NCBI RefSeq assembly: GCF_002775205.1 | Contig: NC_036453.1 | Location: forward strand, 8,519,103-8,583,102 | Direction of reading: 5' to 3' | Origin: Xiphophorus maculatus | Taxonomy: Eukaryota; Chordata; Actinopteri; Cyprinodontiformes; Poeciliidae | Length of the DNA stretch: 64,000 nucleotides | Shown here: piece after piece, positions 24,701-33,552 of the stretch | Layout of the letters: every line of letters starts with the position of its first letter | Numbering within the stretch: the first letter of the stretch is position 1 | Notes under the pieces: generated by a model | Database searches by the model: none | The model's input: the letters and a program-made list of their open reading frames with translations, nothing else | Told to the model about the DNA's origin: nothing | Position numbers and translations under genes: made by a program

Positions 24701-27605
24701 CAACCCAGAGGCGGCAGATACAAGGCGCCAAAATCGACCCTGAGGAACCCCGTACTTCAGAGGACCAACGCTGCCCCAGATCTGCAGAGAAACTCCTGTT
24801 GGAAGGAACCGGAACCGGTTCAAGTGCAAGCAGACAGATCTAAAGACCTGCTGATTAACTTTTTAAAGGGCAGCTGCAGTCACCAGTTTCATTCAGGTCA
24901 ACATAAGTCTGCAGTTGGACAGAAGCAACTTTCTCCAAAACTTTGGACATCAGTTTAGAGGTTGGTCTGAAGTTGGATAAGATGTTTAAATGGAGGTTTA
25001 ATGATGGGATGGAAAACCTCCAGACACCAGAACATGGACCAGTGACTGCATGCTGTCATGAAGGAAGTTTTAAGTTTCTAACAGTTTGTCAATTCACTAA
25101 GAGACACTCGCTCAAAATACTGAAGATGAGCTGGTGAGGCTCTGGATCCACTGGAGAACATCAGAAATGTTTCTGAAAAATGTCAGGATGAAGGCAAAGC
25201 AACATTTCCATCAGAGATTTGAACGAAACCGTTTGACAAACCTGACTTTGCAGCTTTCGCATTTCTCTGCTAGTTGGCAAGTCCAGATGATTTTCCTCCA
25301 GCGGCGCTCGGCACTTCAGAACCGATTTTTTTGTAGTTTCTGATGCAACTTGAATAAACGGCAGTTAGAGGAGGGTGAATGGGAAGAATCCTGTAAGTTC
25401 TTTGAATTCTCTCCATTTTGAAACTACTTAAAACATGCAGCAGTTTTATTCTGATGTTTAAGTAAAATAGAATGAAAGTCAGATGAGTAGGTGAAGAATC
25501 CATGATTCCAGACCAGAGTCGCATCGTCACCTTTTGCTGAGGTCAAATCTGGCCGACCCCGAGGCCAGTCCTAACCCTTATACAGATATTCAGTAACCCC
25601 GGCCCGTTACCTAGCAACCACAGCTGATTTTCCAGCAGCCATTGTACATCAGGAAAAGCAGCAGACCAAACACTGGAGATCAGCTGGGGTTGCTAGGTAG
25701 CAGCTTAGTGACTCAATAGTCGCAAGGTTTTTGTTTTAAACTGCTTGTTTTCCAGACAGCAAAAATCTTCTTGCTGAACGTCAGTTTTTGTTTTTAGGAT
25801 CAGAGTTTCTCTGTAGATTCCTCCCAGGGTCAGCGTAAGGTCAAGTTTTGTTTCCGTTCCAGCTTCCTGTCGCAGCCAACGATCCTCCGCCTCAGCCGGC
25901 CCGCGCCGCCTCCCCGCCCACCACAGAGTCCGCCCCGCCCGCCGCTCCGCCCCGAGCCGCCGCCAGGAAGGAGCCGCTGCTTGTCTCGGTTTTCCAGAAG
26001 GCCATGGACAGCCTGACCGCCATGTTTCCAGACTATTCCAGGTAGATTCCAGGTAGAACCGAGCGGTTAGAAACAGCTCAGCCACTGATCTGTGGATTGC
26101 CTGGTTCTGACTCGGTTCTGACCCGGTTCTGGTTGGTCTGCAGGTCCGACTTGATGCGTTTCGTTCAGGACTTCCGTCTGGCCAGAGGAGGAAGTCTGAA
26201 CCTGGTGCCGCTACAGGAAGTGGTCAGCGGCGTGGCGCAGCTCATCCTGGACCATCAGGTAGCGGTCCGTAGAGCCGCGCTCTGATTGGCTTACTGCCGC
26301 GGCTTCCAGCCAATCACCTCCTTTCCTCCTGTTCCTCAGGAAACGCTGAAGTCATCCGGCGCCGCAGGCCGGTCCAGTCCGGCTCAGGGGAACCAGAACC
26401 CGGTGTGGCAGCTGGTTGGAGCGCAGAGAGTCCGAAACCCGAACGCCGTTAGTCTGACTCGGCCGCCGAGCAAAGAGACGCTTGATTTGACTAGACACTT
26501 GGTTTCCTTCAAACTAATGAAATCCAAGGACACTTTCAGCTCTACTTTATTATTATTATTATAATTATTATTACTATTTATTGCCCACTTTTAAAGCTGG
26601 AAACATTTTGAGACATTTTTCGCTCACTTCCGTTTTGTTTCTATTTTTTATTTCCATACTTAGAATATTTATTTTTAGCTCATTTTGTTGCAGCTGTTTT
26701 AAAGTGTAAATAAGTAAAAGTAGAAAGTAGTCAATAGGGGAAAAAATGTAGTTTAAAACATTAGAAACTAAATATTCATGAGTCATTTAAAGTAATTGAA
26801 TTATGGCATGAAAAGGGCAGAATGAGCCACTTTATTTAACAGATTCATAATTGTTTAGTAGATTAATAATAATTTGCTGCTCTAATCTGGATCAAGTTTG
26901 AAATGTCAAAGTATTTCAGTTTTTAAACCAGAACAGATTAAAGATCAGGTGGAATCGCCCTTTAGTCAATCATAAACTAACTTCAGCAGCTAAAAGTTTC
27001 TGACCAACAGATGAAGTGACAGAAAAACTGTAAAAACATGAAGTTAATAAAAACGGTTGATTTAAAGCTGCAGTGAATTAAAGTGGAGAAAAGTTTCACT
27101 TTTTATTCTCCATCTTTTTCTATTCCAGTTATTTTTATGAAACGACGTTCAGTTTATTCAGTCAGGATTTCAAAACAAATGTTAAAATAGTTTTTTTAAA
27201 ATCAGGATGTGATGGAAAGATGGTTGTTTAGATTCAAGAGAAAACTCCGGTTTTTAAGAAAATGCCCACTTATCAATTAACCAATAATCAATGATGAATC
27301 GACCAGTTAATCAATATCCTGCGTCTTCCTGCAGCTGAACATGGAGGATCCCTGCATCATCTGCCACGAAGACATGAGTCCAGAGGACGCCTGCGTGCTG
27401 GAGTGTCGGCACAGCTACCACGACCAGGTGAGGGCCGGGGCCCGATGGGACCCTCCAGGGTCCCTCTGGTTCTGACCCGGTTCTGTCTGTCCAGTGCATC
27501 CGGTCCTGGCTGAAGGAGAACAACACCTGTCCCACCTGCAGGACCCACGCGCTGCTGCCTGACGACTTCCCTGCTCTGTCCACCAGGAGGCGCCAGGCCC
27601 CCTGA
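1018..27605 (+). CDS. ttc3: TTC3, tetratricopeptide-repeat E3 ubiquitin ligase (36 exons, 5' part outside window)
   Basis: TTC3 is a large RING-type E3 ubiquitin ligase; in mammals it targets phosphorylated AKT and has been linked to neuronal differentiation. I placed 36 coding exons with GT-AG borders; their 4,315 bases leave 1 base of a split codon plus 1,438 codons including stop, with no frame break. Order: TPR units; helical region; Cys/His-rich region; basic stretch; helical repeat-like region; long exon with the segment EEHGPL; coiled coil; Pro/Ala-rich linker; RING-H2 at the C-terminus. Residue matches to vertebrate TTC3 occur along the whole length (KGHYR-type TPR, IGQPEEL, LTWP, TDPDFKG, RLIWxLEEHR-like, LDEFFD). 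The human protein is about 2,025 residues, so roughly 550 N-terminal residues lie left of the window. Introns hold most of the repeats between 1 and 26 kb. Exon blocks are given in separate entries. Confidence 0.95.
3473..6050 (+). CDS. ttc3: ttc3 exons, linker and helical block (3473-3503, 4122-4170, 4808-4871, 4950-5102, 5970-6050)
   Basis: Small exons encode a polar, poorly conserved linker (VIKTKTDKKT; PSDPEGRLKDPKTSR; SERDDLSDSKIKSK). They are followed by a helical segment (KADLCKELRFLVQEAHSALSD) and SSLDVLLLLFGRASALIEIG, which corresponds to the conserved TTC3 stretch ending in GQPE. The 31-base exon at 3473 is another microexon and, because it is so short, the least certain of the set. 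Phases chain: 3473 exon ends one base into a codon, 4122 exon two bases in, 4808 exon on a codon border. Confidence 0.85.
4318..4770. repeat. 20-bp minisatellite in ttc3 intron, about 22 units
   Basis: The unit is GGTGTGTCCTGTGGTACCCT with few substitutions and occasional partial units. Because 20 is not a multiple of 3 and the unit lacks stops, long open frames arise in several frames on both strands; none is a gene. The array ends about 35 bases before the acceptor of the exon at 4808. Confidence 0.97.
5343..5497 (+). mobile_element. tRNA-derived SINE
   Basis: The 5' end reads GGTGGCGCAGTGGTTAGCGC, which fits a tRNA-type A box. A degraded B box (GGAGTCCGACTCC) follows about 45 bases later, then an unrelated body and an AAATAAAG end. 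It is a Pol III-type SINE copy in a ttc3 intron and not a functional tRNA gene. Confidence 0.75.
6509..7204 (+). mobile_element. non-autonomous DNA transposon-like element, copy 1
   Basis: The right end is rich in CGATC/GATCGG and reads CCGATCGATCGGCACACCTCCA; the left end reads TAGGGATGTTCCGATACCGAT. Read inward, both ends share (A/G)GGTGTGCCGAT-like sequence, so they are imperfect terminal inverted repeats. An inverted second copy lies at 9077-10533. Flanks are GTTTAAAC and GTTTGAAA, a possible 8-bp duplication with two mismatches, which would fit hAT. No transposase is readable. Confidence 0.65.
7429..8724 (+). CDS. ttc3: ttc3 exons, second TPR-like and Cys/His-rich block (7429-7538, 7930-8056, 8127-8249, 8322-8423, 8495-8587, 8660-8724)
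   Basis: Exons 7429 and 7930 encode a TPR-like hairpin (YYTIGRVFLRENR, FKVAVQQFSDSL) and the conserved LTWP. Exon 8127 carries CRFPPAPDAVC and YFTDPDFK. Exons 8322 and 8495 carry a Cys/His cluster (CCCQSCK, FHISCW, then ACLTPDCLG) that looks like a zinc-binding module conserved in the TTC3/DZIP3 family. Zinc binding is inferred from the Cys/His pattern only. Introns here are short (71-391 bases). Confidence 0.92.
8930..9076. repeat. dispersed ATTAATCGATTAAT-type repeat, fragment
   Basis: It begins TAGGCCTGAAGCGATTAATTAG and continues with the AATTTAGCAATCGATTAATC block found at 28.4, 29.5, 31.3, 33.7 and 62.7 kb. It is truncated exactly where the DNA element at 9077 begins. Confidence 0.7.
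9077..10533 (-). mobile_element. DNA transposon-like element, copy 2 (inverted relative to copy 1)
   Basis: Positions 9077-9630 are the reverse complement of about 6650-7204 with only scattered changes. The similarity breaks at about 9630; the next 880 bases are not in copy 1. The end then returns to the shared terminal motif (GGGAGCATCCCTA, 10521-10533). Copy 1 therefore looks like an internally deleted derivative, or copy 2 carries an insertion. Both are inside ttc3 introns. Confidence 0.65.
10822..14833 (+). CDS. ttc3: ttc3 exons, basic and helical middle region (10822-10958, 11800-12120, 12929-13204, 13286-13326, 14411-14458, 14534-14613, 14693-14833)
   Basis: Exon 10822 is highly basic (KKLKSKEDQKQKRKQFKQTF). 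Exons 11800 and 12929 encode all-helical sequence with conserved landmarks, including LLQINQNLDLLREEQGL, FIWTLEEHRHDY and ILDEFFDMM. Exon 14411 is a short basic patch (RTKSRGRKKKRK) that resembles a nuclear-localisation signal. Exon 14693 begins FLHPGDPFSVPSHLREQV, the conserved start of the next helical unit. Exon 11800 is much more GC-rich than the flanking introns. Confidence 0.92.
12285..12740 (+). mobile_element. L2-like LINE 3' fragment in ttc3 intron
   Basis: Sequence such as ACAGCGTCTTCACAGGTCTG-like text, the AAAACTGCTGAAACACTGA block and the ATTAAAGATCTGCTGCTG block matches the better-preserved L2-like fragment at 40771-41735. The coding frame is heavily degraded with small deletions. 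It occupies much of the intron between the exons at 11800 and 12929. Confidence 0.75.
13357..13685. repeat. 18-20 bp minisatellite in ttc3 intron, about 17 units
   Basis: The unit is GGGGTTTCATCTAGTTCCCC with length variants of 18-20 bp (loss of one C, one T, or CCCC to CCTG). It starts about 30 bases after the donor of the exon at 13286-13326. Confidence 0.97.
15735..16427 (+). CDS. ttc3: ttc3 large exon and following exon (15735-16284, 16359-16427)
   Basis: The 550-base exon starts YFAQILEEHGPLVDEDRLL, a hallmark segment of TTC3. It continues FPAEARRKIAEAGGLESFLLESLRF, then an acidic/aromatic low-complexity stretch (PNPYSFYPAG; ALDDIYEQLE). The next exon encodes SAGAVGSVAVNTERHERWE and leads into the coiled coil. 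The human protein is longer in this low-complexity stretch, so this region is shortened or has diverged. Splice borders are unambiguous (CAG before exon, CAG then GTGAAG and GTGAGT after). Confidence 0.93.
17097..21494 (+). CDS. ttc3: ttc3 exons, long coiled coil (17097-17243, 17328-17467, 18524-18592, 18665-18761, 18835-18938, 21249-21333, 21411-21494)
   Basis: Seven exons encode continuous heptad-like, charged helical sequence (IIRQQRSNRKLEQQILK; FQQKLEEEVKKDQKEKKSNQ; LKALKTEVEHLVEE; LNILHRELADAKTLLSKL; KAEVEEVEKNISTAE; FQDLLDQLRGRR). This matches the coiled coil that precedes the TTC3 C-terminus. The intron after 18938 begins immediately with a 31-bp minisatellite and contains a pogo-like transposon. 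The coiled coil probably mediates self-association or substrate contacts; that is inference from the fold only. Confidence 0.93.
18940..19145. repeat. 31-bp minisatellite in ttc3 intron, about 6 units
   Basis: Units of 31 bp contain TACAGACGGGTGGGGCTAAC followed by GCTAACCAGGC or GCTAAATAGGC. The array begins at the very donor site of the exon ending at 18938 (GTGAGG is part of the first, diverged unit). Confidence 0.95.
19635..20775 (+). mobile_element. pogo/Tc1-mariner-like DNA transposon remnant
   Basis: Imperfect terminal inverted repeats: TACTGCATTTTTCAGACTAT at the left and, on the other strand, TACCGTATTTTCTGGACTAT at the right. Positions 19837-19919 encode RRRYDAAFQLKVIDLA then EGNTAAAR, which resembles the helix-turn-helix at the start of pogo/Tigger-type transposases. 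The rest of the transposase is not readable, so the copy is dead. It lies in the ttc3 intron between 18939 and 21248. Confidence 0.7.
21661..21770. repeat. TA-rich microsatellite with internal palindrome
   Basis: A TATATA tract is interrupted by ACAGGGGTTTCATTGTCCAACCCCTGT. The core (ACAGGGGTT ... AACCCCTGT) is itself an inverted repeat, so the whole segment can form a long hairpin. Confidence 0.9.
21779..21815. repeat. perfect 16-bp inverted repeat with 5-base spacer
   Basis: AGAGCTACGTCATCTG, spacer GGTTT, then CAGATGACGTAGCTCT. The right arm runs into a full CRE palindrome TGACGTCA at 21815-21822. It lies next to the TA-rich hairpin in the ttc3 intron after exon 21411-21494. Confidence 0.9.
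23040..25350. repeat. dispersed fish repeat hosting a Rex1 insertion
   Basis: Text at 23045-23394 (AGTTTATTTATGAAGCACATTT; CCTGGCTTTAGGGACAGACG) and from 24243 onward (AGACCAGCTGCAGCATTTTG; CCAAAACTTTGGACATCAGT) resembles one common teleost dispersed repeat, split by the Rex1 copy at 23395-24242. I could not assign a family. Open frames here are short and low-similarity; I do not call genes. Confidence 0.5.
23395..24242 (-). mobile_element. Rex1-like LINE, 3' end, minus strand
   Basis: On the minus strand a 199-codon frame (24237-23638) encodes RT thumb and C-terminus (KTKELIIDYRRN, then FRFLGVHIEQGLTW, KKAQQRLNFLRVLRR, SILTYCICVWYN, LLPSGRRYRATRTRT). The 3' UTR includes TGACAATAAAG and a short (ATCTT)n tail at 23397-23414. 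It is 5'-truncated, as usual for such LINEs, and sits in the ttc3 intron between 21495 and 25862. Confidence 0.93.
25863..26447 (+). CDS. ttc3: ttc3 exons, Pro/Ala linker and pre-RING helical domain (25863-26041, 26144-26258, 26340-26447)
   Basis: Exon 25863 begins with a Pro/Ala-rich linker (PPPQPARAASPP) and then SVFQKAMDSLTAMFPDYS, followed by FVQDFRLARGGSLNLVPLQEVVSGVAQLIL. This corresponds to the conserved helical unit just upstream of the TTC3 RING. The third exon is Ser/Gly/Gln-rich. I end it at 26447 (donor GTTAGT) because that keeps phase 0 into the RING exon; the downstream reading frame stays open for a while, so this donor is less certain than the others. Confidence 0.87.
27335..27605 (+). 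CDS. ttc3: ttc3 final exons, RING-H2 domain (27335-27427, 27495-27605)
   Basis: A complete RING-H2 is split across two exons: CIICHEDMSPEDACVLEC, then RHSYHDQ, then CIRSWLKENNTCPTC. The metal-ligand order is C-x2-C ... C-x-H-x2-H-x2-C ... C-x2-C, so all eight ligands are present. The domain is followed by about 20 residues and a TGA stop at 27603-27605. This is the E2-binding catalytic module of the ligase. Confidence 0.97.
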
Positions 27606-27690
27606 TGCTCCTTTTCTGCTTTTATCCTATTTTTATTTGTTCTTTAAATTCTTTGTTTTCCTGATTTTATTGACATTTAAAACCTGAGAA

Positions 27691-27696
27691 AATAAA
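27691..27696 (+). promoter_or_regulatory. ttc3: candidate polyadenylation signal AATAAA of ttc3
   Basis: A canonical AATAAA lies 86 bases after the ttc3 stop codon, followed by a GT/T-rich stretch. This implies a very short 3' UTR. Confidence 0.7.
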
Positions 27697-28004
27697 TTAG
27701 TCAGTGTTGGAGCTCGTCTGACTCGTCTCTTCCAGAGTACAAATCTTTATCAGTGACTCTTTATTAATCAATATTCAACATTATGTCACTAGATCAACTA
27801 AAATATCAAGTTATGTGGAAATTTTGGTGTTTAGGACCAAAATGAAAATGATTTATAGAATCTTTTACTCAACAGTAGAAATACTCAGTTACTCAGATGT
27901 AACTAGTTACTTCCTGGTTGTTCATGTCTGAGTTTAAAAGTGCAGATAATTTAATAAGATGAAGCAAAAAGTCAATAAATTCACTGGAATCATGAAAAAT
28001 GACA

Positions 28005-28010
28005 TTTATT
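28005..28010 (-). promoter_or_regulatory. vps26c: candidate polyadenylation signal of vps26c
   Basis: AATAAA on the minus strand, 286 bases beyond the vps26c stop. Together with the ttc3 signal at 27691 it leaves about 300 bases between the two convergent transcript ends. Confidence 0.5.
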
Positions 28011-28295
28011 TTACAAGCATTTTATAGCTCAAATAACTTCAGTTATAAATTCTGCTCAACAAACATGATTTAAAAAAATGTTACAATAATTGAGATGGAA
28101 TCAATAAATCTGTACAGGCTGCAGAGAAATATAATAATTTCAAAGTTTCAGAACAATTATGGGATGAATTCAGATTTGAGTTCAAAGGCCAAATATGTTC
28201 AGCTACCAAATATCCTGTGCAGCTCAAACTATCTGAATGCCGTCGGTATTTTATGGATCATTGATCGATCAATCGGTCGATCGGGTTGGATGTGA

Positions 28296-31200
28296 TCAGA
28301 CTCTGCAGAGCTTCAGAGGGAAGTTCTCGGTGATCAGGTGATCGTCCTGCAGGATGACCACGACGTTGATTTCAAACTCTGAGGAAAAAAACAAATCATT
28401 AGTTCCTGATCAACTGGAGCTGAAACCTTTGATTATAGAAATGATCAACTAATTTAGTAATCGATTAATCGCTTACTGGAGTAAAGGTTAAATAAAGGCA
28501 AAAAGTTTGGTGGAAGAAAAACTCAGAGCATAAGTTAAAGTAAAACTACAAGACATAAATTCTATACAGATTCAATATATAAATGTGTTTGACCAAAAAC
28601 TCCTGAAGTGGAATCGTTTCAAATCGTTTCACCTGCTTCAACTTCTCTGAAGATCCATTAATCACCTTTTGTTGATCCGTTAATCAATAATAATCTCCAG
28701 TCCAGCAGAAAGGCTGATGCGTTTCTCCTCTTTAACCGATTGATCGATTATGAAAAAAATCACCAGATTGAGCTGGGAGGTGAAGGTGGAGCATTCTGAT
28801 TGGCCGGTTGTACTGACCCACTTTGAAGTTGGTGGTCTCCAGGGTGGGGCAGGTGAAGAGTCGGGGGAACACCATGTGGACGGGGATGGGCAGGCCGTGG
28901 CCGACGTCTCCTTCTGCGATCTGGATGTTCTGGATCTCCGTGGCGTCTCGCGCGTAGCCCTCGGCGCAGCCTGCAGGTAAAACAGGAAACCTCCAGGGGG
29001 CGCCGACGCCAGGCGGTGTTCAGGAAGAGGGAAACTCACCGCAGGTCTCGACCCGGACCAGCTGCAGCTCGATGCTCTTGATGGGGACGTCGGATTTGTC
29101 CACCTGCACCTCCCCGGTGAGCGGTTGGCTGATGACGCAGCTGGTGGCGTCCAGATGTCCTCGGATCAGGAAGTGCGGCAGCTGACTCCTCTGCCGACAC
29201 AAACAGTGAGTGAAACGGACCTGCAGACGTTTCCAGAACCGCTCAAATGTTTCAGCAGCTTCACGTTTTTTACACACCAGCTGAAAATATGAGGAAAAAA
29301 ATCCACCGATCTGATCTACACACAAACTGACAATCAATTGATTGATTAATGGCTTCAGATTAAAATTAGCATCATTTATATAAAAATATCAATTTATAAA
29401 AACATTGATGGAAATCGATAATCTGAGTTATTTTGCAAGTTTCCATTTAAACTGATAGAAACAAATTGAAAGTTTGCAGTGAAAGTAGCTCTGAAGTTTC
29501 AGCTGAAACCGATTAATCACGATTAATCAACTTATTAAGTAATCGATTAATCGTTTCATTTGCTGAAAAAACAGAGTAATTAAACATTTAGCATTTAAAA
29601 TCAAATCATCTAAATATGTTCAACCAAAAACTATTTTAGTTTCTCCTGGTTCAAATTCCCTAAAAATGTCCAATTAATTCTGTCAAATTATTAATCAGTT
29701 AATCAATAATTAATCCCAGATAAGCTCTGCATCGACATTCAGCTTTTCTGATGTTGATGCTTTTAGGATTTTTAGATGCAAATGATTAAACCTTCAGTAA
29801 AGGAATAAAAGATTAATCAATAGATTGATCTGTGATGCGACAGCAGGTCAAAGGTCGCACCTCGCGGACGTTCTGTAGCGTCTCTGGAGTGATGCTGAAC
29901 TTGACCGGAGTCGGAACGATTTTTGATTTCTGCGGCTGAAATGAAAAACCAATCAAAAGTTAATAATCAATAAGGTAATGAGCGGCTAATCCAGGGGTGG
30001 GCACTCCTGGTCCTCGAGGGCCGGTGTCCTGCAACTCTTAGACGTCTCCCTGGTCCAACACACCTGAATCCAACAGCTGAATCTCCTCCTAAGTGCAGTC
30101 AAGTTCTCCAGAGTCCTGTTAACGACCTCATTATTTGACTCAGGTGTGTTGAAGTAGAGATGCATCTAAAAGTTGCAGGACACCGGCCCTTGAGGACCAG
30201 GAGTGCCCACCCCTGGGCTAATCGATACTTTGCTGACGTTCACCTGACTGTGAACGATGAACTCGCAGCTCCTGCTCAGGTCTTTGGCCAGCAGGGGGCG
30301 CTTCAGGTCGCAGCGCAGCGTGTACTGAGCAGCAAACGGGGAAAAGTCAGAAAGTTGGAACACAAACTGCACAGCCTGAAGCTCTTCAGACTCTGGTTAG
30401 CCATCCATACGTTAGCAGACAGGCTAACATCGAGCCCGACCTGGATGTTGACGAAGACGCCGTGGTAAGTCTCGTACAGAACTTTGTTGCCTTTGCTGAT
30501 GAGCGGAAACTCAAACGGGATTTCCGTTTTCCCTCCTGGGATTTTCCCGGCCTTGGCCGCCTCGATGCTGCTGCTGATCAGCGGGATTGGCTGCAGATTA
30601 ACCGGCAGACGTTTCACAGATTAGCCCACAGATTATTATTAAATCAATTATTCTCTAAGTTTGGTGAGTAAATCTGAATTAATGCTTCATGTACCAAACC
30701 ATCAATGAGATTGATCAGACTGATCGATTATTGAAATAATCTGCAACTGACTTTGTTAACTGGAGAATAAAAAGGCCATTTGCTGAAAGAACAAAAAGCA
30801 AAAACATTTTGCATTTAAGATGAGAAAAACATTTTCCGTAAAATCATTCAACCAAAAACTTCAGGTCAGTTTTAGCTTCACCAGATTATTTAAAGAAAAA
30901 TCATTTTCTATCCGATTAATCATCATGATTACCAATAGTTACAATAATTCTTATCTGCAGCTTTTCATCTTTAAAGCTTCTCAGTCAGTAAGACTTTTTG
31001 AACTCCAGAGGAGCAGAGTGGACCGGACTCCGGACCGGACTTCGGACCGGACTCCGGTCCAGAGTCCCACCTTGACGGAGTTGTAGAACGCCTCGAAGAC
31101 GCCGACGCTCTTGGAGCTGAGCTGCAGGTTGACGATGCCGTCCATGCTGAGCGCGATGCCGTTGTGCTGCAGCGGCTCCTTGCAGCACAACGTGACGACA

Positions 31201-32184
31201 CCGGCCACAGTTTCCTGAAACAGACCAGAATCAGCTGCTGCTGCAGAATCACCTCACGGATTATTGATCCCTTTGAACTCAGACGATTAATCGATTATTA
31301 GAATAAACTAGTTCAGCAATGAATTAATCATTAACTGGACTCAATAAAAGCCATTTGCTGAAAGAACAGAGCAGAAATTAACACAAAACTATACAGAATA
31401 TTTTTATTTATTGCGATAAAATTCTTATAAAGATTTAAATTTATTCTCACAATAAATTTCAATTAATGTTTAAAATCTAAAACTGTCCGTATTGTTGGGA
31501 TTGATAGTTTTGCCATTTGCTCCACTTTTTGTTCAATAAAATCATCAATAAATATAAAATAAATTTGAAATAGACTTACTGTGAGCAGATTAATGACATA
31601 AATCACTTTTTTTTATGACAGGCGTCTGAAAGATTAAAAATGGGAATGTTTTTAAATGAGCTGCAGCCATACAGTTACATAAAGAAATAATAAATAGTTC
31701 TTATCTATTATTTATTATTTTTTAACGATTACCATCATTTATCTAGATAAAAGTTGAATTTTAATAAACATTTTGAACAGCATAAGTGGCAGTTTTAGGG
31801 ACACACCGAGCTAACCACACCGGGTTTCTATGGCGCTCAAAAGAAATAAATAGAAAGTTATATTTTTATATGTTGTCTTTAAGATTTTAAATTATATTTC
31901 TTATTTATTGTCATGTAAAGAAATAATAATCGAGCACAGAATTTAAGTGGTGACCAAATTCGTCACAACACCATGGAAGCAGCTGCTGGTCATGTGACTG
32001 CGAATTAGCTTGTTGCTAAAGCAGCAAGCTAACTGTCTATGCTAGCTAGTCAATGGCTTTATCAATGTTTTTATAGTGTAAATAGAGGGAGGCTAACATT
32101 AGCTTGTTGCCTCAGTGGGTCTCTTACCCCCTCATGATAAACTTTGTTGGCTCTTTTCAGTTTGATATCCAGAGTGACGCTCAT
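28296..32184 (-). CDS. vps26c: VPS26C (DSCR3), retriever complex subunit, complete
   Basis: VPS26C is the arrestin-fold subunit of retriever, which with the CCC complex and SNX17 returns integrins and other cargo from endosomes to the plasma membrane. Eight coding exons: 32184-32128, 31214-31071, 30590-30441, 30324-30244, 29935-29861, 29190-29040, 28970-28818, 28378-28296. They sum to 894 bases, 297 residues plus stop, the same length as the human protein. Start is ATG-AGC (SVTLDIKLKRANKVYHEG). Landmarks: VNLQLSSKSVGVFEAFYNSV; GGKTEIPFEFPL; KVLYETYHGVFVNIQ; RCDLKRPLLAKDL; LIRGHLDATSCVISQPLTGE; VETCGCAEGYARDATEIQ; FPRLFTCPTLETTNFKVEFE; ends LITENFPLKLCRV. It is tail-to-tail with ttc3, with 690 bases between stop codons. 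Four introns carry copies of one AT-rich repeat, and intron 4 carries a hAT MITE. Confidence 0.97.
28435..28690. repeat. dispersed ATTAATCGATTAAT-type repeat copy (vps26c intron 7)
   Basis: Shares the ordered motifs CTAATTTAGTAATCGATTAATC, ACTGGAGTAAA, ACCAAAAACTCCTGAAGT and ATTAATCACCTTTTG with the copy at 33680. The order of these blocks is conserved between copies, so it is a mobile repeat rather than simple sequence. Confidence 0.7.
29505..29730. repeat. dispersed ATTAATCGATTAAT-type repeat copy (vps26c intron 5)
   Basis: Contains GAAACCGATTAATCACGATT, AAGTAATCGATTAATCGTTT, TTTGCTGAAAAAACAGAG and CAATTAATTCTGTCAAATTA, in the family order. Confidence 0.7.
29992..30215. mobile_element. hAT-type MITE 1 (224 bp) with perfect 8-bp target duplication
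   Basis: Ends are CAGGGGTGGGCACTCCTGGT and its near-perfect inverse (ACCAGGAGTGCCCACCCCTG); the inverted repeats extend for roughly 50 bases or more. The flanks are GGCTAATC on both sides (29984-29991 and 30216-30223). CAGGGG ends and an 8-bp duplication are hallmarks of the hAT superfamily. It has no coding capacity. It sits in vps26c intron 4, between exons 30324-30244 and 29935-29861. Confidence 0.93.
30700..30930. repeat. dispersed ATTAATCGATTAAT-type repeat copy (vps26c intron 2)
   Basis: Contains AACTGGAGAATAAAAAGGCC, ATTTGCTGAAAGAAC, GCATTTAAGATGAGAAAAAC and CAACCAAAAACTTCAGGTCA in the same order as the other copies. Confidence 0.65.
31265..31410. repeat. dispersed ATTAATCGATTAAT-type repeat copy (vps26c intron 1)
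   Basis: Contains CAGACGATTAATCGATTATT, AGCAATGAATTAATCATTAA and GCCATTTGCTGAAAGAACAG, a 5' portion of the family. Confidence 0.65.
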
Positions 32185-33552
32185 CTCCGAGCTGAACTGA
32201 CCGCGTCACAAACCTGCTGCTGCTGCTGCCAACCAAGAGCAACGGCTCCACATTTACTCGGCCTGCTTCTGAATGAGAAATGAATAAGAAGAACTATAAC
32301 TGGTATCTGGGTAAATCTTTCAAAATAAGAGTGCGATTTCCGCCGACTTCAACGACTCTGGGTCAAAATTTCAAAATAAAAGCATAAGGAATAATGGCTT
32401 GAAACTAATGATAGATAGATAGATTTTTATTACAGACTCAGAGTCCAGATTACATACAAAGGAAAGCAAAGACAATAAAAAAAATAATGCAACGCCGGTC
32501 GGAAAAAACCCTCCAAAAAACAATTGTTAAAATAAGAACTGTTAAATAAAACTGGAAGATTGTTTGTCTCTGAATTAATCTGAGGGGTAAAAAAAGACAA
32601 AGTTTAAAATAACATTTATGTTCGTTTTAAACATTCCTTTGGTTTTATGTAAACATGTCAGAGAAACATTAAAGGTAGTTTATTAAGTATTTCTGCAGAT
32701 AAAGAATGGAGGCTCCTGCCTTGCAGATGTTTAAATTTCTTTGATCACATGCAGTTCTTTTTATTCAATTTAATTTTAATTATTTTGAATATTTTAACAT
32801 GTTCCTGTTGAAATAAAATGTTGGGCTTCACCTTCAATAAACACATTAGCCTGAATCATAAAGTTCTTGTCCAAACGAAGGAAACCTGTAAAATCTGCAT
32901 CCTGTTGGTGATTTTTGGAAAATCTCCTTTCGCTCCTTTAAGATGCCAACATCAACATTTGCAGACAAGAAGCATCAGAGTGAGATTTCCCAGTTCATTT
33001 TGTACCGCAGTAAAGAAACGATAAGTGACGATCTCTCGGCTCTCAGGAATGTGGAAATGAAGTTAATAATAAAGCTGAGGATCCAAGGTCAGTCAGCCAG
33101 CAAACATCGCTCCTTCTGTGCACTGAAAGGCGTTTAATTCACTTCAACAAACTTCACTGCATCTGTTTCTGCCGATAAACAGAGTTCTTCATTTTTTACA
33201 CCAAACCTCTCCTGGTTTTTGTTTTTAGCTTCATTTTGACTTCTCATTCTTTAACACTTTATTTAAGTGTTTGTTTAATAAGTTAATGTTCTTCACAAAA
33301 CACCAAACAGCCACCAGCAGAATCCCGCATTAGACTTTGTTTAGACCACAGGTATTTTGTCGTTCAGCCCTCCTGCTGCTTATTTCCAGTAATCATTCAC
33401 TTTGTTGCAAAAAGAAAAAACTCTTTTTCCAAACATTTCATGAACAGAAAACGTTCAGCTGACTGAGTCCCGTTTAATTCCAGTCCTGTCCACGTTTTCC
33501 ATCTCGTCTCATTACAACAAACTTTTTTTAGGTCATTTAACACGATTATCTA

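Larger units (their letters stand above)
27606..28295. other. convergent intergenic gap between ttc3 and vps26c
   Basis: This gap holds the two 3' UTRs and AT-rich unique sequence. I see no further gene and no clear mobile element. Confidence 0.7.

Noticed and set aside
24247-25343. Chain of plus-strand frames of about 65-160 codons after the Rex1 copy
   Set aside because: No splice-linked or domain-like structure; the text matches a dispersed repeat inside a ttc3 intron.
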